From the NCBI GenBank assembly GCA_023388605.1, contig JAEWFX010000019.1:1-14594 (forward strand): a stretch of 14,594 bases of DNA. Reading direction: 5' to 3'. Positions within the stretch are counted from its first letter, which is position 1. The number at the start of each line of letters is the position of its first letter. Shown here piece by piece: positions 6,801 through 14,594 of the stretch. The notes below the pieces were generated by a model. The model saw only the letters and a program-made list of their open reading frames with translations, searched no databases and was not told the DNA's origin. Position numbers and translations under genes: made by a program. The DNA is from Bacillota bacterium (lineage in GTDB: Bacteria > Bacillota > Clostridia > Saccharofermentanales > DTU023).

Positions 6801-9024
6801 ATCTTATAGAAAGACTAAGTATGTTCTAGGCATCAACCGCGGAGCTGTCACAGCTCTGGGTCTGTGTGTGATGTTATTCGCTGTCGTCATAGTCTACTCT
6901 TTGTTCAAAATTCAGATCTTGCATCACGACGAATTATCGCGTTCAGCCCTTGAACAATATTATTCCAAGAATGTTGAATTGCCACGCCGTGGCAATATCT
7001 ATGATCGCAATGGTCAAGTTTTAGCGACCACTGAATATACCTATACTGTAGGAATGACACCTAAGCATGTCTATGCCCTCTATAATTCGAAATTATCGCA
7101 AAAAGAAATCGCTGGAAATATCGCACGTATTCTCGAAATACCTCAAGAGAAAATCGAAGAATTGCTGGAACAAAAAGACGCAACTTATATTGAGCTAGTT
7201 AAAGCTGTTCCGCAAGATCGTATCGAAAATCTCAATCGTTACCTTGACAAAGAACACATCGGCGGCATCAAACTGGATAAGGTTCCACGCCGTGTTTACA
7301 ACAACGGTTATCTCGCATCTCAGGTCATAGGTTTTGCTAAGGCAGAAAACGGAGTACTGCAGGGTCGTCTAGGCTTAGAGTACAGTCTCAACGATGTGCT
7401 CACAGGACGTAGTGGTTACACTTATGGTGCTTACGACAATTTAGGATTCAGTGGTGCTCTGCCTTTTACGGAAGATAATGAGCAGCAGAGCCGTAACGGT
7501 TACAATGTATATACCACCCATGACAGTACCATCCAAAAATATCTTCAAGATGCTTTAGAAGAGGCAATTATCACCTATGCCCCGAAGAAATACGGCATGG
7601 GTATAGTCATGGATATAAATAACGGTTCTATCTTAGGAATGGCTTCCTATCCATATTTCAAATCATCAGATCCTGAAGCTGAGCCCAAGGGATACAATCT
7701 CAAACGCAAATGGGATGTCAGCAACGAAAAAGTGTTTGAATACCTTCAGTCACAAGTTTGGCGTAATAAAAACATCTCTGATTTATATGAACCAGGATCA
7801 ACCTTCAAAGTATTGACAGCAGCCATGGCGCTTGAAGAAGGGGAGACAGACGAGAATAGAATTTATAGCGACAATCCCATTCAAGTATTCGATAAGACAA
7901 TCAAATGTTGGACTGGTAGCGGACATGGTGAAGAGACGCTAGATCAAGCATTTACAAGATCCTGCAACCCTGTCTTCGTTCAGTTAGCACAAGCTGTGGG
8001 CATGGATAAATTCTACGACTACGTGAGAGCTTTTGGTTTGCGTGAGAGTACCGGCATAGAGTTACCAGGTGAAGCTAAGGGTTTATTCCATGAAAATCCG
8101 GTACCCAGTGATTTAGCAACACTTTCCTTCGGTGAACAATCTACTGTAACTCCCTTGCATCAATTGGTTGCAATCGCTGCCTGTGCCAATGGTGGAAATT
8201 TAGTGCGCCCTCACATCGTCGACAAAATTACTGATGAAAATGGCAATGTCGTGCAGAGAGTGGATACTGAGATAGTACGTCGTGTGATTTCTGAGGAGAC
8301 TTCAGCTCGTGTCCGCAACTTAATGCATAATATGGTCGTAAATTCTGATACTCGTACTCCGGTCGATGGCTATGAGACAGGCGGTAAAACTTCGACGGCT
8401 ACCAACGAGGAAACCAATGAGTACACCATCTCATTCGTAGAGGTAGCTCCCATCGATAATCCTCAGATTATCTGCATGTTAATCCTTCAAGAACCGCAGT
8501 ATGAATCAGATACTAGTGCAAATGTGATGCGCAGCACTGTCAAAATGACTTCTAAAATTCTTACTCACCTGGGTATCAAACCAAAGTACAGTGAACTAGA
8601 TGTCCAAAAAATGCAGCACATCTATTCTGTCCCTGAATTACGGGGGATGACCAAGGTGGATGCCATGCGTTTGACAGCAGAGCAATTGGTCAGCATCATC
8701 GATCCGACGGGGAAAATGAAGGAAGATGATAAGATAGGTATGCAGATACCAGAAACTGATGTGGGAATTTATCCAGGTACAGCTATTTATATCTATCCTG
8801 ATAAAAAATCTGCAACTGAAGATAAAGTAGAAGTGCCGAATTTTAGCGGTATGACCTATGCAGAATGCATCAATTTTGCTGGTGAAAGTGGTATGTTGAT
8901 ACGCTGTACTGGTGAACTCACAGGCAAAGTTTCAGCGCAGAGTGTAGAACCATTAGATGAAAACGGTAAAAAAGTTTTAGTGCAACGTGGTACAGAAATA
9001 TATCTAGAATTTAGTAAAGATTAG
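6787..9024 (+). CDS. Class B penicillin-binding protein with two PASTA domains (FtsI/PbpB/SpoVD-like transpeptidase)
   Basis: This monofunctional D,D-transpeptidase cross-links septal peptidoglycan together with FtsW. The 745-residue protein has a short basic cytoplasmic tail and one N-terminal membrane anchor (about 18-40). The dimerisation/pedestal domain holds RRGNIYDRNGQVLA (67-80) and PRRVYNNGYLASQVIGF (167-183). The transpeptidase domain has the SxxK motif STFK (338-341, nucleophile Ser338) and the SxN motif SCN (392-394). The third motif reads GGKTSTA (532-538), that is KTS where KTG is usual. Two PASTA domains end the protein (about 614-672 and 682-743), typical of Firmicutes PbpB and SpoVD. 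I cannot separate vegetative PbpB from sporulation SpoVD by sequence; the dcw position with ftsW favours the division role. ATG 6787 overlaps ftsL by 14 bp; only a weak AAGG lies upstream. Confidence 0.93.
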   Translation: MARSRSYRKTKYVLGINRGAVTALGLCVMLFAVVIVYSLFKIQILHHDELSRSALEQYYSKNVELPRRGNIYDRNGQVLATTEYTYTVGMTPKHVYALYNSKLSQKEIAGNIARILEIPQEKIEELLEQKDATYIELVKAVPQDRIENLNRYLDKEHIGGIKLDKVPRRVYNNGYLASQVIGFAKAENGVLQGRLGLEYSLNDVLTGRSGYTYGAYDNLGFSGALPFTEDNEQQSRNGYNVYTTHDSTIQKYLQDALEEAIITYAPKKYGMGIVMDINNGSILGMASYPYFKSSDPEAEPKGYNLKRKWDVSNEKVFEYLQSQVWRNKNISDLYEPGSTFKVLTAAMALEEGETDENRIYSDNPIQVFDKTIKCWTGSGHGEETLDQAFTRSCNPVFVQLAQAVGMDKFYDYVRAFGLRESTGIELPGEAKGLFHENPVPSDLATLSFGEQSTVTPLHQLVAIAACANGGNLVRPHIVDKITDENGNVVQRVDTEIVRRVISEETSARVRNLMHNMVVNSDTRTPVDGYETGGKTSTATNEETNEYTISFVEVAPIDNPQIICMLILQEPQYESDTSANVMRSTVKMTSKILTHLGIKPKYSELDVQKMQHIYSVPELRGMTKVDAMRLTAEQLVSIIDPTGKMKEDDKIGMQIPETDVGIYPGTAIYIYPDKKSATEDKVEVPNFSGMTYAECINFAGESGMLIRCTGELTGKVSAQSVEPLDENGKKVLVQRGTEIYLEFSKD

Positions 9025-9040
9025 TAGGAAAAGGGATAAG

Positions 9041-10528
9041 ATGTCGAGATTTATACCAGCACAGATCAAGAATTGGACAAAGGGTGAATTGATTCAGACA
9101 ACATCGGCGCAAGCTCAACCCGATCGCTTTTATCGTGGAATTTCAACTGACACGCGCAGTATTCGTCGAGGTGATGTTTTCGTCGCTCTGATCGGCCCGA
9201 ATTTTGACGGACATAGTTTCTGCCAACAAGCGATAGACAAGGGTGCAAGCCTTTTGGTTCTCAACGCGGAGTCAAAAGCTGGCATCGATTTGAAGAAAAG
9301 ATTAGAAGCTGGTGAAGACTTGCCTGATTTACTTTTAGTCGCAGATACATTGAAGGCCTATCAATGTATCGCTGAGGGTTATCGCCTGACTTTGTTAGCC
9401 ACAGTTATCGGTATCACTGGTAGTGTAGGGAAGACGACAACTCGTCGCATGATAAGTTCCATTCTCTGCACTCAGATGAAAATACATCAGACCAAAGATA
9501 ATCTAAATAATCAGATCGGCTTACCGCTCACTCTTTTGCAGGCTGATGATGGTGACGATGCAATTGTCGCTGAGATGGGTATGGATCGTCGCGGTGAAAT
9601 AGCGGTGCTCAGCAATGTAGCTCATCCGGATATAGCCATTATCACGGGCATCGGCTATAGTCATGCTGAATATTTAGGATCACGTGCTGATATTCTCGCT
9701 GAAAAGACTGATATTATCAGTGGTCTAAAATCAAACGGCATAGTTTTGATCAATGGACAAGATTCTCATCTCAAAAAATGGGCTCTGGAAAATTCAGACA
9801 GCAAGATTTGGCGGATCTGCAATTCAGAAGAAGACGCTTTAGATCCTGAGATGTCGATGTTCCCTGTTTTTTGGGCTGAAGATGTAGAGATAGGATATAC
9901 CAACACAAAATACACTGCTAAAACTAATTTAGATCCAGCTGTAGCTTGGCATGTTGAGATCCCGTCACCTGGCAAACACTTAGTTAGAGCTTCGTTATTT
10001 GGTCTCGCAGCTGCTTACTGTCTAGGTATGGATATGGATTTAGCAGTTAAAGGTTGTGAGAATTTCTCGAATACTGGCAATCGCCAACGTCTGGTGGAGA
10101 CAGGAGGTATACTCTTAATCGACGATACTTATAACTCTTCGCCTGAATCGAGCACCTCAGCACTAGATACCTTATCTCTGATCGCTGACCCTAATAACCG
10201 ACGTAAAATTGTCTGCATCAGCGGCATGCGTGAGTTAGGTAGTTATTCTGAGGAAATGCATCGCCGTATCGCTCACAAAATCTACAGCATAGGTGTATCT
10301 AAGCTCTATTTAGTAGGCGAGGAAACTAAAGTAATTCAAGATGAGTTGACAAAGATGGGTGCACTAGTCGATGTCTATTATTGTCAAAACTCTACGGATG
10401 TGCGAAATTTATTGCTCGAGGAAGTACGCGAACAGGATTGCATCTTAGTCAAGGGTTCACGTTTTTATACGATGGAGGTAATATCACAGGCCCTGGAAAT
10501 GCAGGGACGTGAAAACAGTCATGTCTAA
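9041..10528 (+). CDS. murF: UDP-MurNAc-tripeptide:D-Ala-D-Ala ligase MurF
   Basis: MurF adds D-Ala-D-Ala to UDP-MurNAc-tripeptide with ATP, finishing the cytoplasmic precursor. The 495-residue protein has an N-terminal substrate-binding domain with STDTRSIRRGDVFVAL (35-50). The Mur ligase central domain has the P-loop ITGSVGKTTT (125-134), the MurF-specific NLNNQIGLPLTLL (154-166), EMGMDRRGEIAVL (178-190) and AEKTDII (220-226, with the Lys usually carbamylated). The C-terminal domain has IDDTYNSSPESS (360-371) and a terminal VKGSRFYTMEVI (470-481). The central domain's usual GxHNxxNALAA reads GKHLVRASLFGLAA (311-324), so the two Asn positions differ. ATG 9041 is well supported by AGGAAAAGGG upstream in the 16-nt gap after the PBP. 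MurE, the usual upstream neighbour, is not here; the DTYNxxP and NxNNxxGxP motifs make MurF rather than MurE the clear call. Confidence 0.96.
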   Translation: MSRFIPAQIKNWTKGELIQTTSAQAQPDRFYRGISTDTRSIRRGDVFVALIGPNFDGHSFCQQAIDKGASLLVLNAESKAGIDLKKRLEAGEDLPDLLLVADTLKAYQCIAEGYRLTLLATVIGITGSVGKTTTRRMISSILCTQMKIHQTKDNLNNQIGLPLTLLQADDGDDAIVAEMGMDRRGEIAVLSNVAHPDIAIITGIGYSHAEYLGSRADILAEKTDIISGLKSNGIVLINGQDSHLKKWALENSDSKIWRICNSEEDALDPEMSMFPVFWAEDVEIGYTNTKYTAKTNLDPAVAWHVEIPSPGKHLVRASLFGLAAAYCLGMDMDLAVKGCENFSNTGNRQRLVETGGILLIDDTYNSSPESSTSALDTLSLIADPNNRRKIVCISGMRELGSYSEEMHRRIAHKIYSIGVSKLYLVGEETKVIQDELTKMGALVDVYYCQNSTDVRNLLLEEVREQDCILVKGSRFYTMEVISQALEMQGRENSHV

Positions 10529-11534
10529 TCTAGCATTTGATTTATTTATCGCTCTGTTTGTTTTTCTAGGAACTGTTGTTTGCGGTTACTTCGGTCTGCC
10601 TATTTTACGTAAATTACGATCCGGTCAGACAGTGCGTGAGGATGGTCCTAAGAGCCACTATGTAAAGAGTGGTACCACGACATTTGGTGGATTATTTTTT
10701 CTCTTGCCTCTCACTTTGGCCAGTGTTCTACTAGCTATCTATAATTTTGCAAAATTTCAGTATTTCTTCTTCGCTTTCTTGCTCATGTTGGCATATGCGG
10801 CCATCGGCTTTTTAGATGATTATATTAAGACCAATGTCGACAAGGGTGGACTAAAAGTTAAGCAAAAAATTGTTTTGTTGGGTTTAGTTACAATTTTGTT
10901 CTCGATTTGGTACTTATATCTAGCACCGGTTGAGCCCAGTTTTTATTTACCATTTTGGTCAAAACCTATCTATATTACAGCGTTATTTAAACCTATTTAT
11001 TTGATTTTTAGTGTATTGTTCATTTTTTATATCGCCAATTCAGCAAACCTCAATGATGGTGTCGATGGCTTGTGTTCATCATTGGGTGTGACAGGATCCT
11101 TGATCACCTATCTCTGTCTACTTTTGTTATTTGGTCAAAACAATCTAAATGTGAACAGTCTCAATAGTTTTTCTCTGGCCTTAGGTGCTGGTTGTCTGGG
11201 ATTTTTCTTATTTAACAAACATCCAGCAAAAGTATTTATGGGTGATACTGGTTCGCAGGGGATAGGTGCAGGTTTTGCAGCGATTATGCTTTTGGCAGGT
11301 GTGCCGTGGTTAGCACTATTCACTTGCCTTTTATACATATTGGACGGTTTGTCAGTATTGCTCCAAGTTTGGTATTTCCGTCATACTGGCGGTAAGCGAA
11401 TTTTCCGTATGGCACCAGTACATCATCACTTCGAATTAGGTGGTTGGAAAGAACAGAAAATTGTATGGAATTTCAACCTTTTAGCCATTTTGGGCGGTAT
11501 TGTTGGAATTATTATTTGTTTGCTGACGGTGTAG
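10521..11534 (+). CDS. mraY: Phospho-N-acetylmuramoyl-pentapeptide transferase MraY
   Basis: MraY transfers phospho-MurNAc-pentapeptide to undecaprenyl phosphate in the membrane, making lipid I. The polytopic protein (337 residues from ATG 10521) has REDGPKSH (39-46), the cytoplasmic DDYIK with the paired active-site Asp (99-100), NLNDGVDGL (176-184, third catalytic Asp region), NKHPAKVFMGDTGS (232-245) and RMAPVHHHFELGGWKE (296-311). The usual KxGTPTMGG loop reads KSGTTTFGG, lacking the Pro, and NLTDG reads NLNDG. The start is either ATG 10521 (8-bp overlap with murF) or GTG 10509 (20-bp overlap); the purine run AGGGA at 10503-10507 is 13 nt from the first and 1 nt from the second, so neither is ideal. 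ftsW follows after one base, where murD commonly sits. Confidence 0.96.
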   Translation: MSNLAFDLFIALFVFLGTVVCGYFGLPILRKLRSGQTVREDGPKSHYVKSGTTTFGGLFFLLPLTLASVLLAIYNFAKFQYFFFAFLLMLAYAAIGFLDDYIKTNVDKGGLKVKQKIVLLGLVTILFSIWYLYLAPVEPSFYLPFWSKPIYITALFKPIYLIFSVLFIFYIANSANLNDGVDGLCSSLGVTGSLITYLCLLLLFGQNNLNVNSLNSFSLALGAGCLGFFLFNKHPAKVFMGDTGSQGIGAGFAAIMLLAGVPWLALFTCLLYILDGLSVLLQVWYFRHTGGKRIFRMAPVHHHFELGGWKEQKIVWNFNLLAILGGIVGIIICLLTV

Positions 11535-11535
11535 G

Positions 11536-12855
11536 ATGAAGAGGATAGGTAGTTACAGAGCACTCTTTGCTGATTTTGATGACGATGAGCGAGATCGCTT
11601 GATCAATGATCTAGCTCAAGAGAGAGGCGTCAATGCCTTTTTCTTACTGTTGATCGCAGTGCTCTCTACCTTAGGTCTGATCTTACTCTATAGCTCAGGT
11701 ATCATTCAGAGTTATAACGATAGCGATACTGGCAGTTATCAGAGCTTGATTATCCGTCAAACAGTTCTCAGTGCTGTTGGTATCATAATTGCCTTAGCAA
11801 TTGCCTTTTTAATCAAAATAAACTTTTTAGATAAAGCTAAATTCGCCTTTTTAACCTATTTTTTTACGACGGGTCTACTGATCTCAGTTCCAGTTATAGG
11901 AACAGTAAAAAACGGCGCTAAACGCTGGATTGGCATCGGACCCATCGAATTTCAACCGTCTGAAATCGCAAAGTTCGCAACAGTTTTTATCCTGGCTTAT
12001 TATTTTTCGAGACTAAAACGCAAAATGCCGTTGAATATTCTGCGTTACGCCGATAGCAAGGTTCTCAATATCTATGCAAACTACTATATCGTCTATCCTG
12101 CTGTAGCCATCGGTTTATGGATTGGTCTAGTCGTTATGCAGCCTCACTTGTCGGGGGCTATCTTGATGATACTGCTGGCCTTTTCTATGTTTATCGCGGT
12201 CGGTATACCCGGTAGGTTGTGGGCTCGTGGTTTGCTGCGTATCTTGCCTCTAGTTTTGGTGTTGATCATAGCAGCTGCTGTTTTCTTCCCCTTGGTGAAG
12301 AAGCAATCACTGGGACAATTCATCGAAGAACACTTTGTGCACGTCAAGACTAGAACAGCTGTTTTTACGGCTGACGATGATACCCAAAATGATAGTAACT
12401 ACCAGGTCATACAATCACGCATCGCTCTAGGAGCTGGTGGATTGACAGGACTAGGTCTGGGAAATAGCCGTCAAAAATTCAACTATCTACCAGCCATTCA
12501 CAATGACTATATTTTCTCAGGAATCGGTGAGGAGTTAGGATTTCTCGGCTGTACTGCTCTAGTGATACTGTTCTTACTGTTATTCATTACTGGCGTGTAC
12601 ATAAGCACGCATACCAATTCTTTGTTTGCATCGCTGATCGCTTGGGGATATACCTTCCTTTTGACTATTCAGGCTCTGCTAAATATGGCAGTTACGACTG
12701 AGATAATTCCTGCGACGGGTATCTCCTTACCCTTTTTCAGTTACGGAGGAACAGCAAATATAGTCTTTTTAGTTGAAGCTGGTATGATATTAGCGGTTTC
12801 TAGAAGCGCACAAAAAAAGTCTGATATCATAACCAAAACATTAAATAATAATTGA
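11536..12855 (+). CDS. ftsW: Septal peptidoglycan glycosyltransferase FtsW (SEDS family)
   Basis: FtsW polymerises lipid II at the division site with its partner transpeptidase, here most likely the PASTA PBP encoded four genes upstream. The 439-residue protein has an unusually long charged cytoplasmic N-terminus (about 1-33, with DFDDDERDR). About ten membrane segments follow, with the SEDS motifs GAKRWIGIGPIEFQPSEIAK (127-146), MQPHLSGA (201-208), GAGGLTGLGLGNSRQKFNYLP (299-319), NDYIFSGIGEELG (323-335, conserved Asp324) and ATGISLPFFSYGGTA (393-407). GLGNSRQK and the YLPA-NDYIF arrangement are FtsW/SpoVE-like, unlike the RodA-type protein at 3508. PHLS instead of PDLG is a form I associate with clostridial FtsW/SpoVE. 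A division versus sporulation role cannot be told apart by sequence alone. ATG 11536 starts one base after the mraY stop. Confidence 0.94.
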   Translation: MKRIGSYRALFADFDDDERDRLINDLAQERGVNAFFLLLIAVLSTLGLILLYSSGIIQSYNDSDTGSYQSLIIRQTVLSAVGIIIALAIAFLIKINFLDKAKFAFLTYFFTTGLLISVPVIGTVKNGAKRWIGIGPIEFQPSEIAKFATVFILAYYFSRLKRKMPLNILRYADSKVLNIYANYYIVYPAVAIGLWIGLVVMQPHLSGAILMILLAFSMFIAVGIPGRLWARGLLRILPLVLVLIIAAAVFFPLVKKQSLGQFIEEHFVHVKTRTAVFTADDDTQNDSNYQVIQSRIALGAGGLTGLGLGNSRQKFNYLPAIHNDYIFSGIGEELGFLGCTALVILFLLLFITGVYISTHTNSLFASLIAWGYTFLLTIQALLNMAVTTEIIPATGISLPFFSYGGTANIVFLVEAGMILAVSRSAQKKSDIITKTLNNN

Positions 12856-12856
12856 T

Positions 12857-12863
12857 AGGTGAG
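12857..12863 (+). promoter_or_regulatory. murG: Ribosome-binding site that sets the murG start
   Basis: AGGTGAG lies just after the ftsW stop, 6 nt before the TTG at 12870 and 3 nt before the GTG at 12867. No ATG is available near the N-terminus of murG. The spacing favours TTG 12870 as the start codon and argues against the TTG at 12852, which has no such site upstream. Confidence 0.65.
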
Positions 12864-12869
12864 TTAGTG

Positions 12870-13970
12870 TTGGAGAGGAATACATATCTATTTGTTGGAG
12901 GTGGCACAGCTGGTCACGTCAATCCTGCGATTGCAGTGGTGCAAGCTTGTGAAAAACTAGCTTCCGCCGAATATGTATTTCTCGTCAATCAAGGTGGTAT
13001 AGAAGAAGTCTTAGTGCCTAAAGCGGGTTATCGCACAGAGCAGATCAAGGCTGCTCCCTTAGCGTCGATCAATCCGATCACCTGGTTTAGATTCCTCCAC
13101 CGTAATCTCGTAGGCTATCTGCGAGCACGTAAAGTGATCAAACGCTTGAGACCACGTGCAGTACTAGCTACTGGTGGTTATGTTGGTTCACCGGTTTTGT
13201 TAGCCTGTAAACACCTCAAGATCCCTTTTGTCTTACATGAGCAAAACGCTTATCCGGGTCGTTCCAACCGTCTCTTTGCCAAAGATGCAGAATGCGTTTG
13301 TCTGAGTTTTGACGAAAGCAGAAAATACCTAAATAAACAGTCTAAGTTTTACCTGACTGGTAATCCTGTTAAAAGTCAGTTTTTCACAGTCGATAGCAGG
13401 GAAGCGCGCCGTGAACTCAAAATTTCTGATGACACCTTCATTGTTCTCTTGCTGGGTGGCAGTTTAGGAGCTCAGAGTATCAATCAAGCGGTTATCGATC
13501 TTCTGAAGATGCCTGAATGGCAGAGCTACACAAAAGAACACAAAATTCAGATAGTCCTAGCTACGGGTAAAAAAAGTTTTGCAGATGTATCAGAACAGTT
13601 TTCTGCAGCCCAAGGTGTAGTAGTAGAAGCCTATCTCGACACTACACAGTGGCTGCCAGCATGTGATTGTTTTATTGGCAGAGCTGGTGCTTCGTCTTGT
13701 GTTGAATTGTGTGCTGTGGGTAAGCCGGGTCTGTTGATACCCTATCCACATGCCGCTAACAACCATCAATATTTCAATGCCAAAGTGCTAGCAGACCAAG
13801 GTGCGTGCGAGATATGTAAAGATGAAGATCTGACCGGCGAGATATTGTTTGATTTTATAACGACTATGCACGGACAACCTGAACGTGCACATGTCATGTC
13901 ACAGTCAGCAAAAAAATTAGCTGATCCTGAAGCTGCAGAGAAAATTGCTGGAGTTTTGCTGAAACTATGA
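12870..13970 (+). CDS. murG: UDP-GlcNAc:lipid I N-acetylglucosaminyltransferase MurG
   Basis: MurG adds GlcNAc to lipid I on the inner face of the membrane, making lipid II. The GT-B fold protein (366 residues from TTG 12870) begins with the acceptor-binding loop GGGTAGHVNPA close to the N-terminus. It then has LATGGYVGSPVLLA, the HEQNAYPG loop, TGNPV, and GGSLGAQSIN in the C-terminal donor domain. The nucleotide-sugar site reads RAGASSCVEL followed by GKPGLLIPYPHAANNHQYFNA. Length and motif order are normal. The start is a TTG chosen for its ribosome-binding site; this gives MERNTYLFVGGGTAGH, close to the usual MurG N-terminus. Upstream in-frame GTG 12867 and TTG 12852 are alternatives. The stop overlaps the next start as ATGA. 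Confidence 0.96.
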   Translation: MERNTYLFVGGGTAGHVNPAIAVVQACEKLASAEYVFLVNQGGIEEVLVPKAGYRTEQIKAAPLASINPITWFRFLHRNLVGYLRARKVIKRLRPRAVLATGGYVGSPVLLACKHLKIPFVLHEQNAYPGRSNRLFAKDAECVCLSFDESRKYLNKQSKFYLTGNPVKSQFFTVDSREARRELKISDDTFIVLLLGGSLGAQSINQAVIDLLKMPEWQSYTKEHKIQIVLATGKKSFADVSEQFSAAQGVVVEAYLDTTQWLPACDCFIGRAGASSCVELCAVGKPGLLIPYPHAANNHQYFNAKVLADQGACEICKDEDLTGEILFDFITTMHGQPERAHVMSQSAKKLADPEAAEKIAGVLLKL

Positions 13971-14594
13971 AGAAAAATCCTGCCAACAATAATGATAAAG
14001 CTATCAGACGTGTAACATTGTCGGGTTCAGAATCATCCACTGGCGCTAAACGTCCGCCTAAGTTGAAAAAACATCAGCTTGAGCAGAAAAAAGATCAGCC
14101 CTCCGTAGTCAAAAAATCTCCAAAAGACAAGGGTGAGGGGTCTAAATCAGCCCGTATAAATTTTGCTGCCATCAAGCAAAAGTTAGCTTCCGTTCACTAT
14201 CTAGCTTTTATCAAGAAGCACATCAAGCTGCTAGTTGTTTTATCGTTGTTGATAACCTGTTGTCTAGTCTTTTGGTTGGCACCATGGTTTCGCTTCAAAG
14301 AACGTGTTGTCGAAGGCAATATTTTCTTAGAGTCAGCCAATATACTGCAGGTGGCAGATCTATCCGAGAGTGAACACTTTTTAAGCCAATTCAATCTGAA
14401 AGATAAGGCAGCTCTGTCGTTTCGTTATCCTAAGGCAGAACAGCGTCTATTGAATTTTTATCCTGAGCTAAAATCAGCTAAGGTTCAGTTTTTATTCCCT
14501 GGAGAGCTGCACATCACTGTCGAAGAGCGTGTTCCCATCGCCTCCATTGAGTATCAAAATTATTTCTACAAATTTGATGGAGAGGGTGTAGTGA
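13967..14594 (+). CDS. ftsQ: Cell division protein FtsQ/DivIB (3'-partial)
   Basis: The gene starts at the ATGA overlap with murG and stays open to the window end, giving 209 residues of an incomplete protein. FtsQ/DivIB bridges the FtsL-FtsB pair and the septal synthase. The visible part has a long, very basic, Lys- and Ser-rich cytoplasmic tail (about 1-85), then one membrane segment (about 87-105, LLVVLSLLITCCLVFWLA core). A POTRA-like domain follows (about 108-187), beginning RFKERVVEGNIFLESANIL and including NFYPELKSAKVQFLFPGELHITVEER. The stretch ERVPIASIEYQNYFYKFDGEGVV matches the start of the beta domain of the family. The weak GGAG at 13950-13953 is 13 nt upstream, so coupling to murG is likely. 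The position after murG is where ftsQ/divIB is expected; murC and murB, often found between, are absent. Confidence 0.9.
   Translation, partial: MKKNPANNNDKAIRRVTLSGSESSTGAKRPPKLKKHQLEQKKDQPSVVKKSPKDKGEGSKSARINFAAIKQKLASVHYLAFIKKHIKLLVVLSLLITCCLVFWLAPWFRFKERVVEGNIFLESANILQVADLSESEHFLSQFNLKDKAALSFRYPKAEQRLLNFYPELKSAKVQFLFPGELHITVEERVPIASIEYQNYFYKFDGEGVV

Noticed and set aside
12136..12159. PHLS instead of PDLG in FtsW
   Set aside because: It looks like a known clostridial FtsW/SpoVE variant rather than a new feature.
1..14594. tRNA or rRNA genes, CRISPR arrays, insertion sequences, phage genes or attachment sites
   Set aside because: None seen. Nearly all bases are in conserved housekeeping genes and the only spacer over 20 nt is 4645-4848, which is explained by a terminator, promoter and operator.

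Overview
The window is a stretch of bacterial chromosome packed with housekeeping genes. All fourteen genes lie on the + strand, and gaps are very short or absent except for one 204-bp spacer. Several features point to a low- to mid-GC member of the Firmicutes (Bacillota), most likely a clostridial lineage. These are the order nrnA-truB-ribF, a division cluster headed by mraZ, a division transpeptidase with two C-terminal PASTA domains, a clostridia-style 'PHLS' motif in FtsW, and a DivIB/FtsQ with a long charged cytoplasmic tail. Species cannot be assigned from the sequence alone. TAG ends 8 of the 13 genes whose stop is visible, which is unusual for this GC range.

Region 1 (1-4644) is the end of a translation/cofactor/envelope operon: nrnA (5'-truncated), truB, ribF, lgt and a RodA-type SEDS glycosyltransferase. 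The genes overlap or lie within 12 nt of each other. The operon closes with a strong intrinsic terminator at 4689-4719.

Region 2 (4720-4848) is the control region of the division and cell wall (dcw) cluster. It holds an AT-rich stretch, a sigma-A type promoter (TTGAAA, 17 nt, TAGTAT) and, just downstream, four GTGG-containing direct repeats spaced 10, 21 and 10 nt. This looks like a binding site for MraZ, the product of the first gene, and so suggests autoregulation.

Region 3 (4849-14594) is the dcw cluster: mraZ, rsmH, ftsL-like, PASTA-type class B PBP, murF, mraY, ftsW, murG and ftsQ/divIB (cut by the window end). Together these genes complete the UDP-MurNAc-pentapeptide (MurF), attach it to the lipid carrier (MraY), add GlcNAc to make lipid II (MurG), and polymerise and cross-link it at the septum (FtsW with the PBP, organised by FtsL and FtsQ). 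murE, murD, murC and murB, which are often interleaved in this cluster, are absent from the positions visible here.

I found no clearly undescribed system. The points most worth a second look are the MraZ operator overlapping the mraZ translation start region, a tiny possible leader ORF inside it, a KTS in place of the KTG active-site motif of the PBP, and the missing mur ligase genes.
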